A stretch of DNA of 64,000 bases from Pseudalgibacter ostreae (GTDB lineage: Bacteria > Bacteroidota > Bacteroidia > Flavobacteriales > Flavobacteriaceae): NCBI RefSeq assembly GCF_042427585.1, contig NZ_JBHMFC010000001.1:107587-171586 (forward strand), in the 5' to 3' direction. Of the stretch, positions 42,224 to 52,350 are shown piece after piece. A program made the position numbers and the translations under genes. Every line of letters begins with the position of its first letter. Position 1 is the stretch's first letter. The notes under the pieces are model-generated. The model was not told the origin of the DNA. It worked only from the letters and a program-made list of their open reading frames with translations, and ran no database searches.

Positions 42224-43210
42224 TTACTTTTTTATATGGTTTTTAAAATCTTTATGTTCGCTTTTATACAATTCATCGGCGCTAAGGTTTTTAAAATAAT
42301 CAAAGGTTATTTTCATTCCTTCTGCGCGCTCTACTTTGGGCTCCCAATTTAATAATTTCTTTGCTAAGGAGATATCCGGTTGTCTTTGCAAAGGATCATC
42401 CGTAGGCAAGTCTTTATAAACAACTTTTTGTTCGGTTCCGGTTAGCTTAATAATTTCCTCCGCAAAATCTTTAATAGTTATTTCATGAGGGTTACCAATA
42501 TTTACAGGCTCAACATAATCACTTAACAACAGCCTATATATACCTTCCACTTGGTCGTCCACATAACAAAACGAGCGCGTTTGCAAACCATCGCCAAATA
42601 TAGTTAAATCTTCTCCCCTAAGCGCCTGCCCCATAAATGCTGGAATCACTCTACCATCATTTAAACGCATTCTGGGTCCATAGGTGTTAAAAATACGAAC
42701 AATACGGGTTTCCAAGCCATGAAATCGATGATATGCCATGGTTATGGACTCCTGAAAGCGTTTGGCTTCGTCGTAAACACCACGAGGGCCAATGGTATTA
42801 ACATTACCGTAATAGCTCTCCGTTTGCGGGTGCACCAAAGGGTCTCCATATACTTCTGAGGTAGATGCTATTAAAATTCTAGCCTTTTTAGCTTTAGCCA
42901 AGCCTAAAAGATTGTGGGTCCCTAAAGACCCTACTTTTAAAGTTTGGATAGGTATTTTTAGATAATCTATAGGGCTAGCAGGCGAAGCGAAGTGAAGGAT
43001 ATAATCTAAACCCCCTTCTATTTTTATATATTCGGTAATATCGTGTTCAATAAACTCGAAATTTGGATGATCTTTTAAATGGCTTAAGTTTTTTTCATCT
43101 CCAGTGATAAAATTATCCATACCAATAACGTGATAACCCTCGTGAATAAAACGGTCGCATAAATGTGATCCTAAGAATCCTGCCGCTCCTGTTATTAGGA
43201 TTTTTTTCAT
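42224..43210 (-). CDS. uxs: UDP-glucuronate decarboxylase (UDP-xylose synthase)
   Basis: 328 aa, SDR fold. TGAAGFLGSH NAD-binding motif (7-16), HFASPASPIDY, the catalytic STSEVYGD and YDEAKR (YxxxK), and IFNTYGPRM are typical of UXS, which converts UDP-GlcA to UDP-xylose. This supplies a pentose to the locus. No UDP-glucose dehydrogenase is in the window, so UDP-GlcA must come from elsewhere. Preceded by 157 nt without a gene (43211-43367). Confidence 0.92.
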   Translation of the reverse strand: MKKILITGAAGFLGSHLCDRFIHEGYHVIGMDNFITGDEKNLSHLKDHPNFEFIEHDITEYIKIEGGLDYILHFASPASPIDYLKIPIQTLKVGSLGTHNLLGLAKAKKARILIASTSEVYGDPLVHPQTESYYGNVNTIGPRGVYDEAKRFQESITMAYHRFHGLETRIVRIFNTYGPRMRLNDGRVIPAFMGQALRGEDLTIFGDGLQTRSFCYVDDQVEGIYRLLLSDYVEPVNIGNPHEITIKDFAEEIIKLTGTEQKVVYKDLPTDDPLQRQPDISLAKKLLNWEPKVERAEGMKITFDYFKNLSADELYKSEHKDFKNHIKK

Positions 43211-43367
43211 TTAATTTTATTAAAGTTATTTAAAACAGATAGTTTTTAGAACCCTATCTATTACACACACTATCTTTGCCCAATATTTTTATTAATACAG
43301 TTATGACACAAGAAACAAATATTAAATATATTTATGACTGTAATAATGTAGACTGTAAACTTATGGA

Positions 43368-44489
43368 TTATATTAAACTTTCTTTAAAACTTTTATACTT
43401 ACCTAAAACAAAGTTTTTCACTTCAGTTTCAAACCTTTCTTTGGAAAACCTTAAAGTATTCTCTCTTATTTTTTTGTAATCAAAAGTCATTGTTTCAAAC
43501 TCTTTTACGGCATTAATAACACTTTCTACATCTTGTTTATAAAAAAAAACACCTGTTTTATTTTTTATTATAGTTTCTAACACCCCTCCCTTTCCATATG
43601 CAATTACAGGTGTTCCACAAGCCTGAGCTTCAACTGGTATAATACCAAAATCTTCTTCTGCAGCAAATACAAATGCTTTAGCATTTTCTAAACACTCTTT
43701 CAGTCTAGCACTTTTAACAAAACCAAGTAATTCAATATTTTCATTAGCAATCCTTTTTATTTTATTAAACTCAGGACCTTCTCCAGAAACCAATAATTTT
43801 TTATTAGGCATTTTATTAAAAGCTCTAACTATTAATTCTATTTTTTTATAAGACACCATTCTTGAGGCTGTAAAATAAAAATCTTCTTTTTTATCAACTA
43901 GCCTAAAATTATTAACATCAACAGGAGGATATATCACAGTACTATCTCTATTGTAAATTTTCTTTATTCTTTTAGCTATGAATTTTGAGTTTGCAATAAA
44001 ATAATCTACTCTATTTGAAGAAGTCACGTCCCAAATCCTCATTTTATGTAAAATATATCTTGCATACATACCTTTAATCCCTTTTAAATTAGATTCTTTC
44101 AGGTATTGATAGTACAAATCCCAAGCGTAGCGCATAGGAGAGTGGCAATAACATATGTGTAACTGGTTTTGGCTTGTTAAAACTCCTTTTGCAATAGATG
44201 CTGAAGAACTTAATACCAAATCATATTCTCTTAAATCAAACTGCTCAATCGCATGAGGAAATAATTGCAAAAACTTTCTATGATTTGACTTTGCAGTGGG
44301 AAGTTTTTGAATAAAAGAAGTATTTATAATTTTGCTATTTCCTGTGAATATTTCGTCCCTCTCTTTATCCGCTAAAAAATCGATTAAAGCAAAATGCTCA
44401 AAGTCTGACCAAATGTTATTAAAAGATTGAATAACTTTCTCTGCCCCTCCATTTACATAATACCAATCGTGAATTAATGCTTTTTTCAT
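43368..44489 (-). CDS. Glycosyltransferase family 4
   Basis: 373 aa, GT-B fold. N-terminal ALIHDWYYVNGGAEKVI, the ICYCHSPMRYAWDLYY block of the WbaZ/MtfB-like mannosyltransferase group, and C-terminal AAEEDFGIIPVEAQACGTPVIAY with the E-x7-E motif. It overlaps the ligase-like gene by 4 nt (ATGA). Rich in AT codons compared with flanking rfb genes. Confidence 0.92.
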   Translation of the reverse strand: MKKALIHDWYYVNGGAEKVIQSFNNIWSDFEHFALIDFLADKERDEIFTGNSKIINTSFIQKLPTAKSNHRKFLQLFPHAIEQFDLREYDLVLSSSASIAKGVLTSQNQLHICYCHSPMRYAWDLYYQYLKESNLKGIKGMYARYILHKMRIWDVTSSNRVDYFIANSKFIAKRIKKIYNRDSTVIYPPVDVNNFRLVDKKEDFYFTASRMVSYKKIELIVRAFNKMPNKKLLVSGEGPEFNKIKRIANENIELLGFVKSARLKECLENAKAFVFAAEEDFGIIPVEAQACGTPVIAYGKGGVLETIIKNKTGVFFYKQDVESVINAVKEFETMTFDYKKIRENTLRFSKERFETEVKNFVLGKYKSFKESLI

Positions 44490-45640
44490 GTTTTTAATGT
44501 AGCTATTTTATTAAAACTACTGTTATTTATTATATTTAAAAAAACAGCAAATATTATCACTCCCATTTGTCGGTTTAAAACACTTTCAGTCGTGAATGAA
44601 AGAACAGTTGCTATTAAAAACATTATAAATGCCAAACTATAACTTTCTCTATAAAATAATAAAACCAAGAAAAGACTCAAACCAATAATGCCGTAATTTA
44701 CAATAAAGAATAAAAACTGATTATGAGGGTCAAAATTTTTCTTTTCCGCATCTTTAAAATTGTAAAACTGTCTTATCAATGATTCTCCTTGTGGAACAGA
44801 ACTCCCAACCAAATAATTTTCCTCAAAAGCCTCATATGCAGAGCTCCACAATCTTACTCTTTCCTGAAACCCCGAATTATCCGTGATTTTTTTTGATAAA
44901 TATGATGGATACAAACTTAGCGCTAGTATCGCTATAACAAAAGAAACTAACATAAAGATTTTTGCTCTTTTCTTTATTAACCTATTACAAATAAACTCTA
45001 ATAAAACAACACTAATTATAGCTAATATAGCTGTCCTTGAAGATAAAAGGAAAAGGAAAAAAAAAGTAAATATACCAAATATAATTTTTTTTAAATTTGG
45101 TACCGTTTTATTTCTTATTACAACAATAAAACTAAGAACAATAAAAACACCCCAATACGGAGGGTGAAAATCGAATTTAACAGCAACAACCCACTGATAA
45201 TAACTAAAATCCAATAAAACATTATTGGAAGAGTTGAGTAAATATAAGTATATACCAAAAAATATAGCAGATATATAAAATATATAATTAATTAAAATAA
45301 GTGCATGTGTTATAAATTTAATTTGACAGTATCGAAATTCATATAAACCTAAAGAAATAGCCAATAGTAATATAGGTATCAATCGAACTATATAATCGAT
45401 TCCTTTTTTTTCAAAATGAAATGATTCTCTTAAAATTAAATATAGAAAAAATACAATTGTTATTATTACTGCATTTGTAAGTTTAAATTGGTAGCTTCTT
45501 TTATCAGATACAAGAGTTAAAAACAAGAAAAACAAAACAATATTTGCAACCTGATTATTAAATAGTACTACAAATAGCAGAAAACCAATTAATATTTCAA
45601 CTTTTTTAGAAACAAAAACATCAAACAAATATCTCATCAT
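44486..45640 (-). CDS. O-antigen ligase/polymerase-like membrane protein
   Basis: 384 aa with about ten to twelve hydrophobic helices and one large loop. SSRTAILA, the FDPHNQFLF...NYGIIGL block and the final NRQMGV fit the Wzy_C/WaaL group. It may join the finished polymer to its acceptor. The start (ATG at 45640 or 45637) overlaps the end of the next upstream gene by 20 nt. Confidence 0.85.
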   Translation of the reverse strand: MMRYLFDVFVSKKVEILIGFLLFVVLFNNQVANIVLFFLFLTLVSDKRSYQFKLTNAVIITIVFFLYLILRESFHFEKKGIDYIVRLIPILLLAISLGLYEFRYCQIKFITHALILINYIFYISAIFFGIYLYLLNSSNNVLLDFSYYQWVVAVKFDFHPPYWGVFIVLSFIVVIRNKTVPNLKKIIFGIFTFFFLFLLSSRTAILAIISVVLLEFICNRLIKKRAKIFMLVSFVIAILALSLYPSYLSKKITDNSGFQERVRLWSSAYEAFEENYLVGSSVPQGESLIRQFYNFKDAEKKNFDPHNQFLFFIVNYGIIGLSLFLVLLFYRESYSLAFIMFLIATVLSFTTESVLNRQMGVIIFAVFLNIINNSSFNKIATLKT

Positions 45641-46703
45641 AAAGTTTTATAGTAGCGTTAATCATTTGATTCACCGTAAATAGATTTAAAAAATATGCTC
45701 GTGCATTTTCAGACATTTTTTTGTACAAAACAGAGTCGTTATAGAGTCTTTCTATTTTTTTTACTGCAGTCTGAGTATCTCCTTCAGGCACGAGAAAACC
45801 ATTAAAGTTGTCAATTACAACTTCATTATTACCAATCACATTAGTAGCAACAATTGGTATACCATTAGCCAATGCTTCCAATAACGCCAAAGGGAGGCCT
45901 TCATATCTTGAAGTCGAGAGGTATACAGACCCTGGTGTTAGGTATTGATGTGTGTTTTTTTGAAATCCCGACAAGACAAGGTTTCTACGGTTATCTTGGT
46001 CTATTTTAATTCTAACTTTATTAAAATCTTCACCATCTCCAACCCAATTAAACAAAATATCTGATTTTGTTTTCTTTACAATCTCATATGACGCCATCAT
46101 GTTTTTTTCATAAGAAAATCTACTAAAAGTTATAACATGTTTCGAAGAACTTACTTTTGGTTCAGCAAAAGTGTCCTTAACCCCATTATAAATAACTCTT
46201 ATTTTATTTTCGTTTATTTTAAAAAAGTTAACGGCTATATCTTTTTCACCACTACTTACAGCAATAAAAACAGTAGTAAATCTTTTTAAAATCGTCTCCA
46301 AATAAATGTTTTTCACTTTATTAAAAGCACCTTTCGCTTGAACGTTCCCTATTCCATGAAATGTATGAACAACTTTAACTTTCTTAAAAATAAACTTTAA
46401 TAGACGTGAATATATACCTGCCCCTTTTCCATGTGAATGTATAATATCAATATTATTTATTTTTATAAAGTTTATTAATATAAACAATGTTTTTATGGAA
46501 AATTTTCTAAACGGAACTTCAATACTTTTTTTTATTCTTGTATTAAGTTTCCAGTTTTCTATATATATAGAACCTGAGAATGGACAAGCAATAAAAATAT
46601 TGGTGTTTTTCAATGGTAAGTGTTGTATAAGTTCATTTACATGAATTGGACCTCCTCCTATATCGGACCTAACGGTTATATATAATATGTTTTTTTTCTC
46701 CAT
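45621..46703 (-). CDS. Glycosyltransferase family 4
   Basis: 360 aa, GT-B fold. N-terminal SDIGGGPIHVNEL, IIHSHGKGAGIYSRLL for the acceptor side, and STSRYEGLPLALLEALANGIPIVATN with the E-x7-E donor site. Overlaps the neighbouring Wzy-like gene by 35 nt and the ligase-like gene by 20 nt, showing tight packing. Very AT-rich. Confidence 0.92.
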   Translation of the reverse strand: MEKKNILYITVRSDIGGGPIHVNELIQHLPLKNTNIFIACPFSGSIYIENWKLNTRIKKSIEVPFRKFSIKTLFILINFIKINNIDIIHSHGKGAGIYSRLLKFIFKKVKVVHTFHGIGNVQAKGAFNKVKNIYLETILKRFTTVFIAVSSGEKDIAVNFFKINENKIRVIYNGVKDTFAEPKVSSSKHVITFSRFSYEKNMMASYEIVKKTKSDILFNWVGDGEDFNKVRIKIDQDNRRNLVLSGFQKNTHQYLTPGSVYLSTSRYEGLPLALLEALANGIPIVATNVIGNNEVVIDNFNGFLVPEGDTQTAVKKIERLYNDSVLYKKMSENARAYFLNLFTVNQMINATIKLYDEIFV

Positions 46704-48018
46704 GGGAATTCATTATAAATAAATAAATTAAAGCAAACTGTGTCATCAATAACTCTGCTATAATAGAAGCCCCTGTATTATTAGTAACAGAAAGGCCTAG
46801 AACGTAAAAAGGAATAAATATACCGTTTTTAGTATTTATTTTTTTTAATAAGTTTTTAAACAAGTTTAACATAAACATAATTACCAATAATAAGGAAAGC
46901 ACCCCTCCATATGATAAAAATTGAATGAATAAACTCTCAGGAATTCCAACATATTTACCTATATTAGGGTAGGAAATAGCCACTAAATCAAGTTCGTTTC
47001 TAAACAATGTTGGATTAAACCCTATTCCTGAAAACAGTCTCCATGGATAGGTAAATAAATAAATAAATATTATCAACCAAGTGTTAAACCTTACATCAAC
47101 ACTTCCATCTCCCCCTTCTTCTTTAAATTTACGAATAGAATTTGTCATTTTATTTACAATTGATAATTCAATATCATAAAAATCAATGGCCCAAATAAGA
47201 ACAATGATGAAAAATATAAAAAACACAAGTCCAATAAAAACTTTTGTTGGATTAAATTTCATATAACTTAAATGGTAAAAGGAAAAAGAAAAAAGCGTTA
47301 TAACTATGAGTAAAAACGTTTCTCTAGAGGTTAACAACATAATATTTAGAAACGACAAAAAAATCACTATATAAACTAGCCCTTTATTAGAAGTTCCTCT
47401 TATTATTCCTGAAATATTAAAAAAAAGAAGCAAAGCCAAATAACTACCATAGATACCGTGATTTCCTGAATAAATTATAAATGATTGCGATTGGAAATTA
47501 AACACTCTATTAGAGAAACCTGTAGGCATATATTCACTTACATAAGTTGCCATAGCAATGTAAGTAGACCACGTATGTCCCGATTGCAACTTAGTTATAT
47601 AAAATGTAAACAAAGTAAAAATGATAGTGAAAGCACTAACTATATTAATCCTTTTTATGAAATTTGGAAACTTATAGTCATAAATGATTATTATAGATAC
47701 CACATAAATACTATATTTAATTAGTTTGAGTAATCCAACAATATCAAACGTCTTTAATAGTGAGAATAGCGTTATTATTATTGTTAATACAAAAGCTACA
47801 AAAAGATATATGTAGGGTAATACCGTTTTTGATATGACTGTTTTTACTTTTCTTACAGTAAAAAAATAAAGAAAGATTAAAAAAGGGAGTATTATTTCTT
47901 GTGGTAAAACAATTACATTTGAAATAATCTCTACTTTAAAACAAAGAGGAATAAGTAAAAGTGTCCAAACTATTTTATTTTGAATCCATTTAGCGCTAAT
48001 AGTAACTTCTTTAAACAT
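46669..48018 (-). CDS. wzy: Wzy-type polysaccharide polymerase
   Basis: 449 aa, about twelve hydrophobic helices, with a long periplasmic loop near residues 275-365 (EGGDGSVDVRFNTW, LVAISYPNIGKYVGIPE). Low sequence conservation and heavy hydrophobicity are usual for Wzy. It polymerises repeat units in the periplasm. Which of the two large membrane proteins in the locus is polymerase and which is ligase is a judgement; this one lacks the WaaL-like pattern. Confidence 0.75.
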   Translation of the reverse strand: MFKEVTISAKWIQNKIVWTLLLIPLCFKVEIISNVIVLPQEIILPFLIFLYFFTVRKVKTVISKTVLPYIYLFVAFVLTIIITLFSLLKTFDIVGLLKLIKYSIYVVSIIIIYDYKFPNFIKRINIVSAFTIIFTLFTFYITKLQSGHTWSTYIAMATYVSEYMPTGFSNRVFNFQSQSFIIYSGNHGIYGSYLALLLFFNISGIIRGTSNKGLVYIVIFLSFLNIMLLTSRETFLLIVITLFSFSFYHLSYMKFNPTKVFIGLVFFIFFIIVLIWAIDFYDIELSIVNKMTNSIRKFKEEGGDGSVDVRFNTWLIIFIYLFTYPWRLFSGIGFNPTLFRNELDLVAISYPNIGKYVGIPESLFIQFLSYGGVLSLLLVIMFMLNLFKNLLKKINTKNGIFIPFYVLGLSVTNNTGASIIAELLMTQFALIYLFIMNSHGEKKHIIYNR

Positions 48019-48024
48019 AAAGAT

Positions 48025-49113
48025 CTATATAAGTTTATAAAACTCATTTTCATATGATTTCACAATTTTACCTACCTCAAATCTTTTTTTAGTCAATATT
48101 TTTATATTTTTTTTATCATAATTATTATATTTTAGAACATTTATAATAGTTTTTGACAATTCTCTGATATTTCCATTCTCAACTAAATGTCCATTTATTC
48201 CTTCTACAATAATTTCGTTTATCCCTCCAATGTAATTATAAGCGACTACAGGCAGCCCACATGCGTTTGCTTCAAGAACAACGTTAGGAAAGCCTTCATA
48301 CTCTGAAGTTGACAACAATAAGTCCACTTTACTATATATACTATATGGGTTATCTGAGAAGCCTACTAGAGAAATTTTTTCTTTTAAATTTAAGGTATCT
48401 ATTAATTGCTGCAACTGGACTTTCAGCTCTCCTTCACCGAGTATTGTTAAATGGTACTCGTTTGAAAGATTCTGCATTGCTTTTATAGCGTGATCTACTC
48501 GTTTTTGAGAAGATAACCTACCTACAATTAATAAATTATACTTGTTATCAGGTAAATGAACACCAGCGGTCTCAGCATTCAATTTATCTATATTTTTAAA
48601 ATCGATTGGGTTATTAATAACTACCGTTTTGTCTGATGGAAAGTTGTAATTGGTTAGAAGATCCAATTTCATTGACTCTGCTTGACAAATAACCAAATCA
48701 AAGTTTCTGTAAACGGTTTTAAACAAAAAATCAAAAAGCCAAGGACAACTTTCGTCTTTGTTTCTCACACTTATAGTATTTGATTCTCTAGCAATAAACT
48801 TTGTTTTTCGGGGTAGAAATGGACGAAATAATGCAATTAATAAGTTTAAATGTCCAAGAGTAGAAAGAACAATGTCTGGTTTTTCTTTTTTTATGATTTT
48901 AATAATGGGAATAATAGCATAACGAACTCGATTTTTTCTTAAATCGACAACCCTTATTCCAACAGGAATATCTTTAACATACTCACCTATTTTATTACCT
49001 AAAATTAGCGTTACATCAAACCTATTTTTATCAATATACTTAACTAAATTTGATATAACACGTTCACTCCCTCCCCCTTTTAAATTGGGGATTATTATAT
49101 AAATGTTTAACAT
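48025..49113 (-). CDS. Glycosyltransferase family 4
   Basis: 362 aa, GT-B fold. N-terminal NLKGGGSERVISNLVKYI, the ARESNTISVRN block, and C-terminal STSEYEGFPNVVLEANACGLPVVAYN (E-x7-E). Resembles PglA/PglH-like N-acetylhexosaminyl- or galactosyltransferases, but the sugar cannot be told. It follows the ATP-grasp gene directly. Confidence 0.93.
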   Translation of the reverse strand: MLNIYIIIPNLKGGGSERVISNLVKYIDKNRFDVTLILGNKIGEYVKDIPVGIRVVDLRKNRVRYAIIPIIKIIKKEKPDIVLSTLGHLNLLIALFRPFLPRKTKFIARESNTISVRNKDESCPWLFDFLFKTVYRNFDLVICQAESMKLDLLTNYNFPSDKTVVINNPIDFKNIDKLNAETAGVHLPDNKYNLLIVGRLSSQKRVDHAIKAMQNLSNEYHLTILGEGELKVQLQQLIDTLNLKEKISLVGFSDNPYSIYSKVDLLLSTSEYEGFPNVVLEANACGLPVVAYNYIGGINEIIVEGINGHLVENGNIRELSKTIINVLKYNNYDKKNIKILTKKRFEVGKIVKSYENEFYKLI

Positions 49114-50070
49114 TTAAATTCTATTTAGGATTGGAGTTAAATCTAGTTCATTTCCTAAAATAAAATCCCATTTTTTTGGTTCAATTGGCCTGAGACCTCC
49201 GTCGTGATGAAAAGTAATTTCACCGAAAAACAATTTTCCATCAACATCATACCAATCTATTCTTGAGTAAACAAACCCTGTAGACAATTCTTCTGATAAT
49301 TCCAGCATATGCTCCAAACATTTAGGAGGATTAATGTTAACCCCTTTGCTTTTTTTAATCTCACCTTCTTTCTCCGAATACCATCCAAATGGAGCTAAGT
49401 TCCAATCACTAGTGTACCAATTTCTTGAATAATTATCTGAATCTCTAAACAAATCTACTTGAATCATTCTGGTCTTTCCATTAAAACAGTGTACTTTATA
49501 ATCAAAAGGAATTTCCCCCTTACTATTTTGAAGTAGTTTTTCTACCACTATTCCTCTTTCTATATTTTTATATTGCCATTCTCTAGATTTTAAATAATAA
49601 TCTTTTTTCAGTTCATTAGTCAACCATTTTTGATGTTCTTTCCAATTTTGATTTTTTACATCTTTAAAAATAATACCTCCCGAACTATTATGATTGGTTT
49701 TAACAATACATGGAAGTAAATTTTCTAACTTTTTGAGGTTTATGTCTGTAGGTTTTTTTGTGAAGAAAAAGAGCGGTATTAAATAATCTTCTCCTATTTT
49801 ATCTCTTACATAATCTCTTACTCTGTATTTGTCTGCGCACTGTGTATGTAAAGAAGTTCTATCATGCAGTTTAAGCCACTGTATTTTTTCATTTAAGCTT
49901 TTTGGGTTGTTTAAATCTAATGTATAACCATGACTCATTCTAAAACTTAATTTAACAAAAGCTCGATCTGATATTAAATAAAATTTAAATAAATCATAAA
50001 TGGACTTTAACACCTTAACTAAGGTATTCTTTTTGTGCTTATTAGAAAAACATTTAATCTTCTCTATCAT
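49114..50070 (-). CDS. TupA-type ATP-grasp polysaccharide protein
   Basis: 318 aa from ATG at 50070; a TTG at 50091 would add seven residues. The family (ATPgrasp_TupA) is recognised by NPKSLNEKIQWLKLHDR, the ADKYRVRDYV block, CIVKTNHNSSGGIIF, DYKVHCFNGKTRMIQVD and FGEITFHHDGGLRP. TupA of Bacillus is linked to teichuronopeptide, an amino-acid polymer with uronate, so an amide-forming role is possible; databases often label these as glycosyltransferases. Overlaps Wzx by 17 nt. Confidence 0.85.
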   Translation of the reverse strand: MIEKIKCFSNKHKKNTLVKVLKSIYDLFKFYLISDRAFVKLSFRMSHGYTLDLNNPKSLNEKIQWLKLHDRTSLHTQCADKYRVRDYVRDKIGEDYLIPLFFFTKKPTDINLKKLENLLPCIVKTNHNSSGGIIFKDVKNQNWKEHQKWLTNELKKDYYLKSREWQYKNIERGIVVEKLLQNSKGEIPFDYKVHCFNGKTRMIQVDLFRDSDNYSRNWYTSDWNLAPFGWYSEKEGEIKKSKGVNINPPKCLEHMLELSEELSTGFVYSRIDWYDVDGKLFFGEITFHHDGGLRPIEPKKWDFILGNELDLTPILNRI

Positions 50071-51313
50071 TTTTTGTATTTCTATTTTCAATAACCGTTG
50101 AATTATACTTCACGACTAAAAGTTCAGTAATTCCTATTAATCCGCGAATGGAAACTAAAACTATTGCTGCAAAGATAATTCCTTGCTCTTTAATAAAAAG
50201 AAAACCTAGTAAAAATCCTAATAAAGAATACCCCAAAACAACATCCCTTACCAAAGTGTCTTTTTTTTGTAATATTAGCGTATTCGTACCATAAACGCTC
50301 ATCATAGCGATAAATAGAGGGCATAAAGATAGTATTTGTAGTATGATTATACTTGGCTCCATAATCTGACCAAATAAAATCATAATTATTACTTTACTAA
50401 ATAATAAAAAAAATAGAGAAATGGCAGCACCTGAAAGAAGGGTTCCATTTATCAATTTTTTTCTATAATTTTCACTTCTATTTAAGTATGGAAAAATAGT
50501 CGTTGATATAATATAAATAACAGAGTTTCCAACTTCAATAAGTTTAGTTGCAGCGGTATAATAACCCACTTGTATGTTATTTGTAAAAATCCCTAACAAC
50601 ACTCCCATGGAATTATTATATAAATTCGGAGCCAATGTTGAAATAAATATATTAAAGTCTTCTTTTAGGGTCATTAAAAGATCTTGAACTTTTGGAATAT
50701 AAAACACAACATTAAATCTCGTTTTCATTATAATAACAGAAACTAAACCACCTATTATGAGTCCCGCCGAGTTTAATAAGGGGACATAAATATAGTCGGG
50801 CTCATTTTTAATAAATATAAATAGTAATATTATATAAGCTATCTTAGAAATGAAGTTGATAATAGTGATGTACTTCATCTTCTCCATCCCTTGATAAAAC
50901 CATATTGGCAATAAAGCATTACCTAAAACGATACCATAAGAATAAATTAATAATAAACTAATATCATTGAGTGTAGGAAATATAAAAATGATAATTAATA
51001 ATAATAGAAAACAAAAAATAAAAAGTATTAATTTAACACCAAATATAGTATTTATCAATTTATTAATGCTGTCTTTATTCTTTCTGTTTTCTGATATAGA
51101 ACGAGTTCCTGTTAAGTCAAAACCGTAATCTACTATGGATTTGAAATACATTATTATCATTTCAGCAAAGGCTATCAATCCAAATTTTTCTACCCCTAAT
51201 ACTTTTATTAAATATGGTAACGTTAATAAAGGAATAACATAATTACCAGCTCTTAATGTTAATAGAGAAAGGAAGTTATTTCTTAAATTCTTTAAATCTA
51301 TGTTTAATCCCAT
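50054..51313 (-). CDS. wzx: Wzx-type oligosaccharide flippase
   Basis: 419 aa, about twelve to fourteen hydrophobic helices. N-terminal NNFLSLLTLRAGNYVIPLLTLPYL and the VLGVEKFGLIAFAE block are typical of Wzx/RfbX proteins. It moves the lipid-linked repeat unit to the periplasmic side. Strongly AT-rich; overlaps the ATP-grasp gene. It lies 20 nt after the epimerase gene. Confidence 0.93.
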   Translation of the reverse strand: MGLNIDLKNLRNNFLSLLTLRAGNYVIPLLTLPYLIKVLGVEKFGLIAFAEMIIMYFKSIVDYGFDLTGTRSISENRKNKDSINKLINTIFGVKLILFIFCFLLLLIIIFIFPTLNDISLLLIYSYGIVLGNALLPIWFYQGMEKMKYITIINFISKIAYIILLFIFIKNEPDYIYVPLLNSAGLIIGGLVSVIIMKTRFNVVFYIPKVQDLLMTLKEDFNIFISTLAPNLYNNSMGVLLGIFTNNIQVGYYTAATKLIEVGNSVIYIISTTIFPYLNRSENYRKKLINGTLLSGAAISLFFLLFSKVIIMILFGQIMEPSIIILQILSLCPLFIAMMSVYGTNTLILQKKDTLVRDVVLGYSLLGFLLGFLFIKEQGIIFAAIVLVSIRGLIGITELLVVKYNSTVIENRNTKNDRED

Positions 51314-51333
51314 TCTTTTAAAACTCTGTGAGA

Positions 51334-52350
51334 TTAATTATCAGATTCTCTTTCTAAAAACCAAGAAGTAAAGCGAGAAATTCCATTTTCTAAACTTATA
51401 TTAGGCTTATAGCCTGTTCTTTTATTTAAATGTCCCGTATCTGCATAAGTCACTTTCACATCACCGTCCTGCATGGGATAAAAGCTTTTTATAGCCTCTT
51501 TACCTAAAGACTTCTCTAATAATAAAATAAACTTCATTAAATCTACAGGCTTAGAATTCCCTATATTAAAGACATCAGCTTTGGGAGTTTTATTTGGTAT
51601 CGTATCCATAACTTTTATAACTCCATCTATAATATCATCAATATAAGTAAAATCTCTTTGCATCTCTCCATTATTGAAAACCTTAATAGGTTCTCCTTTC
51701 ATTATTGCATTTGCAAATAACATTGGTGCCATATCAGGTCTACCCCAAGGTCCATATACTGTGAAAAATCTAAGGCCTGTTGTTGGCAAATGGTATAAAT
51801 GACTATAAGCATACGCCATTAGTTCATTGCTTTTTTTAGTTGCTGCATATAAACTTACTGGTGTGTCAACCTTATCCTCTTCAGAGAAAGGTATTTTTAA
51901 ATTTGATCCGTAAACAGATGAGCTCGAGGCGTATATAAGATGTTTAATCCTATGCCCCCTACAACACTCTAATATATTTACAAAACCAATCAAATTTGAC
52001 TGAACATATGCATGAGGATTTTCTAAAGAATATCTTACGCCAGCCTGAGCTGCTAAATTGACTACATGTGTAAATTTTTCTTGCTTAAACAGTGTTTCTA
52101 GCTTCTTTAAGTCTACAAGGTCTATTTTTGCAAAACTAAAATTTGGAAATATAGAGCTAGCCACTAATTCTCCATCATTCGATATATTATCTTTACTCAG
52201 TCCCACTTGATTTAATCGGTCATATTTAAGATTTACGTCATAGTAATTATTAATATTATCAATACCCACAATATATAATCCCGATTTGATAAGTTTTTCT
52301 ACTAAATGAAAGCCTATAAATCCTGCGGCTCCTGTTATAAGTATTCTCAT
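51334..52350 (-). CDS. NAD-dependent epimerase, probable UDP-glucuronate 4-epimerase
   Basis: 338 aa SDR. NAD motif TGAAGFIGFH, VNLAAQAGVRYSLENP, SSSSVYG and YAATKKSNE (YxxxK), then FFTVYGPWGRPDMA, a pattern of CapI/WbnF-type UDP-GlcA 4-epimerases that form UDP-galacturonate. It overlaps rfbD by 4 nt (ATGA). With UXS it implies that UDP-GlcA is a central donor in this cell. Confidence 0.88.
   Translation of the reverse strand: MRILITGAAGFIGFHLVEKLIKSGLYIVGIDNINNYYDVNLKYDRLNQVGLSKDNISNDGELVASSIFPNFSFAKIDLVDLKKLETLFKQEKFTHVVNLAAQAGVRYSLENPHAYVQSNLIGFVNILECCRGHRIKHLIYASSSSVYGSNLKIPFSEEDKVDTPVSLYAATKKSNELMAYAYSHLYHLPTTGLRFFTVYGPWGRPDMAPMLFANAIMKGEPIKVFNNGEMQRDFTYIDDIIDGVIKVMDTIPNKTPKADVFNIGNSKPVDLMKFILLLEKSLGKEAIKSFYPMQDGDVKVTYADTGHLNKRTGYKPNISLENGISRFTSWFLERESDN

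Noticed and set aside
43276..43479. Rightward reading frame of 67 codons after a TATCTTTG element
   Set aside because: Most of it is antisense to the 3' end of the GT4 gene, it needs a TTG start, and the product is low-complexity. The TATCTTTG could be chance in AT-rich DNA.
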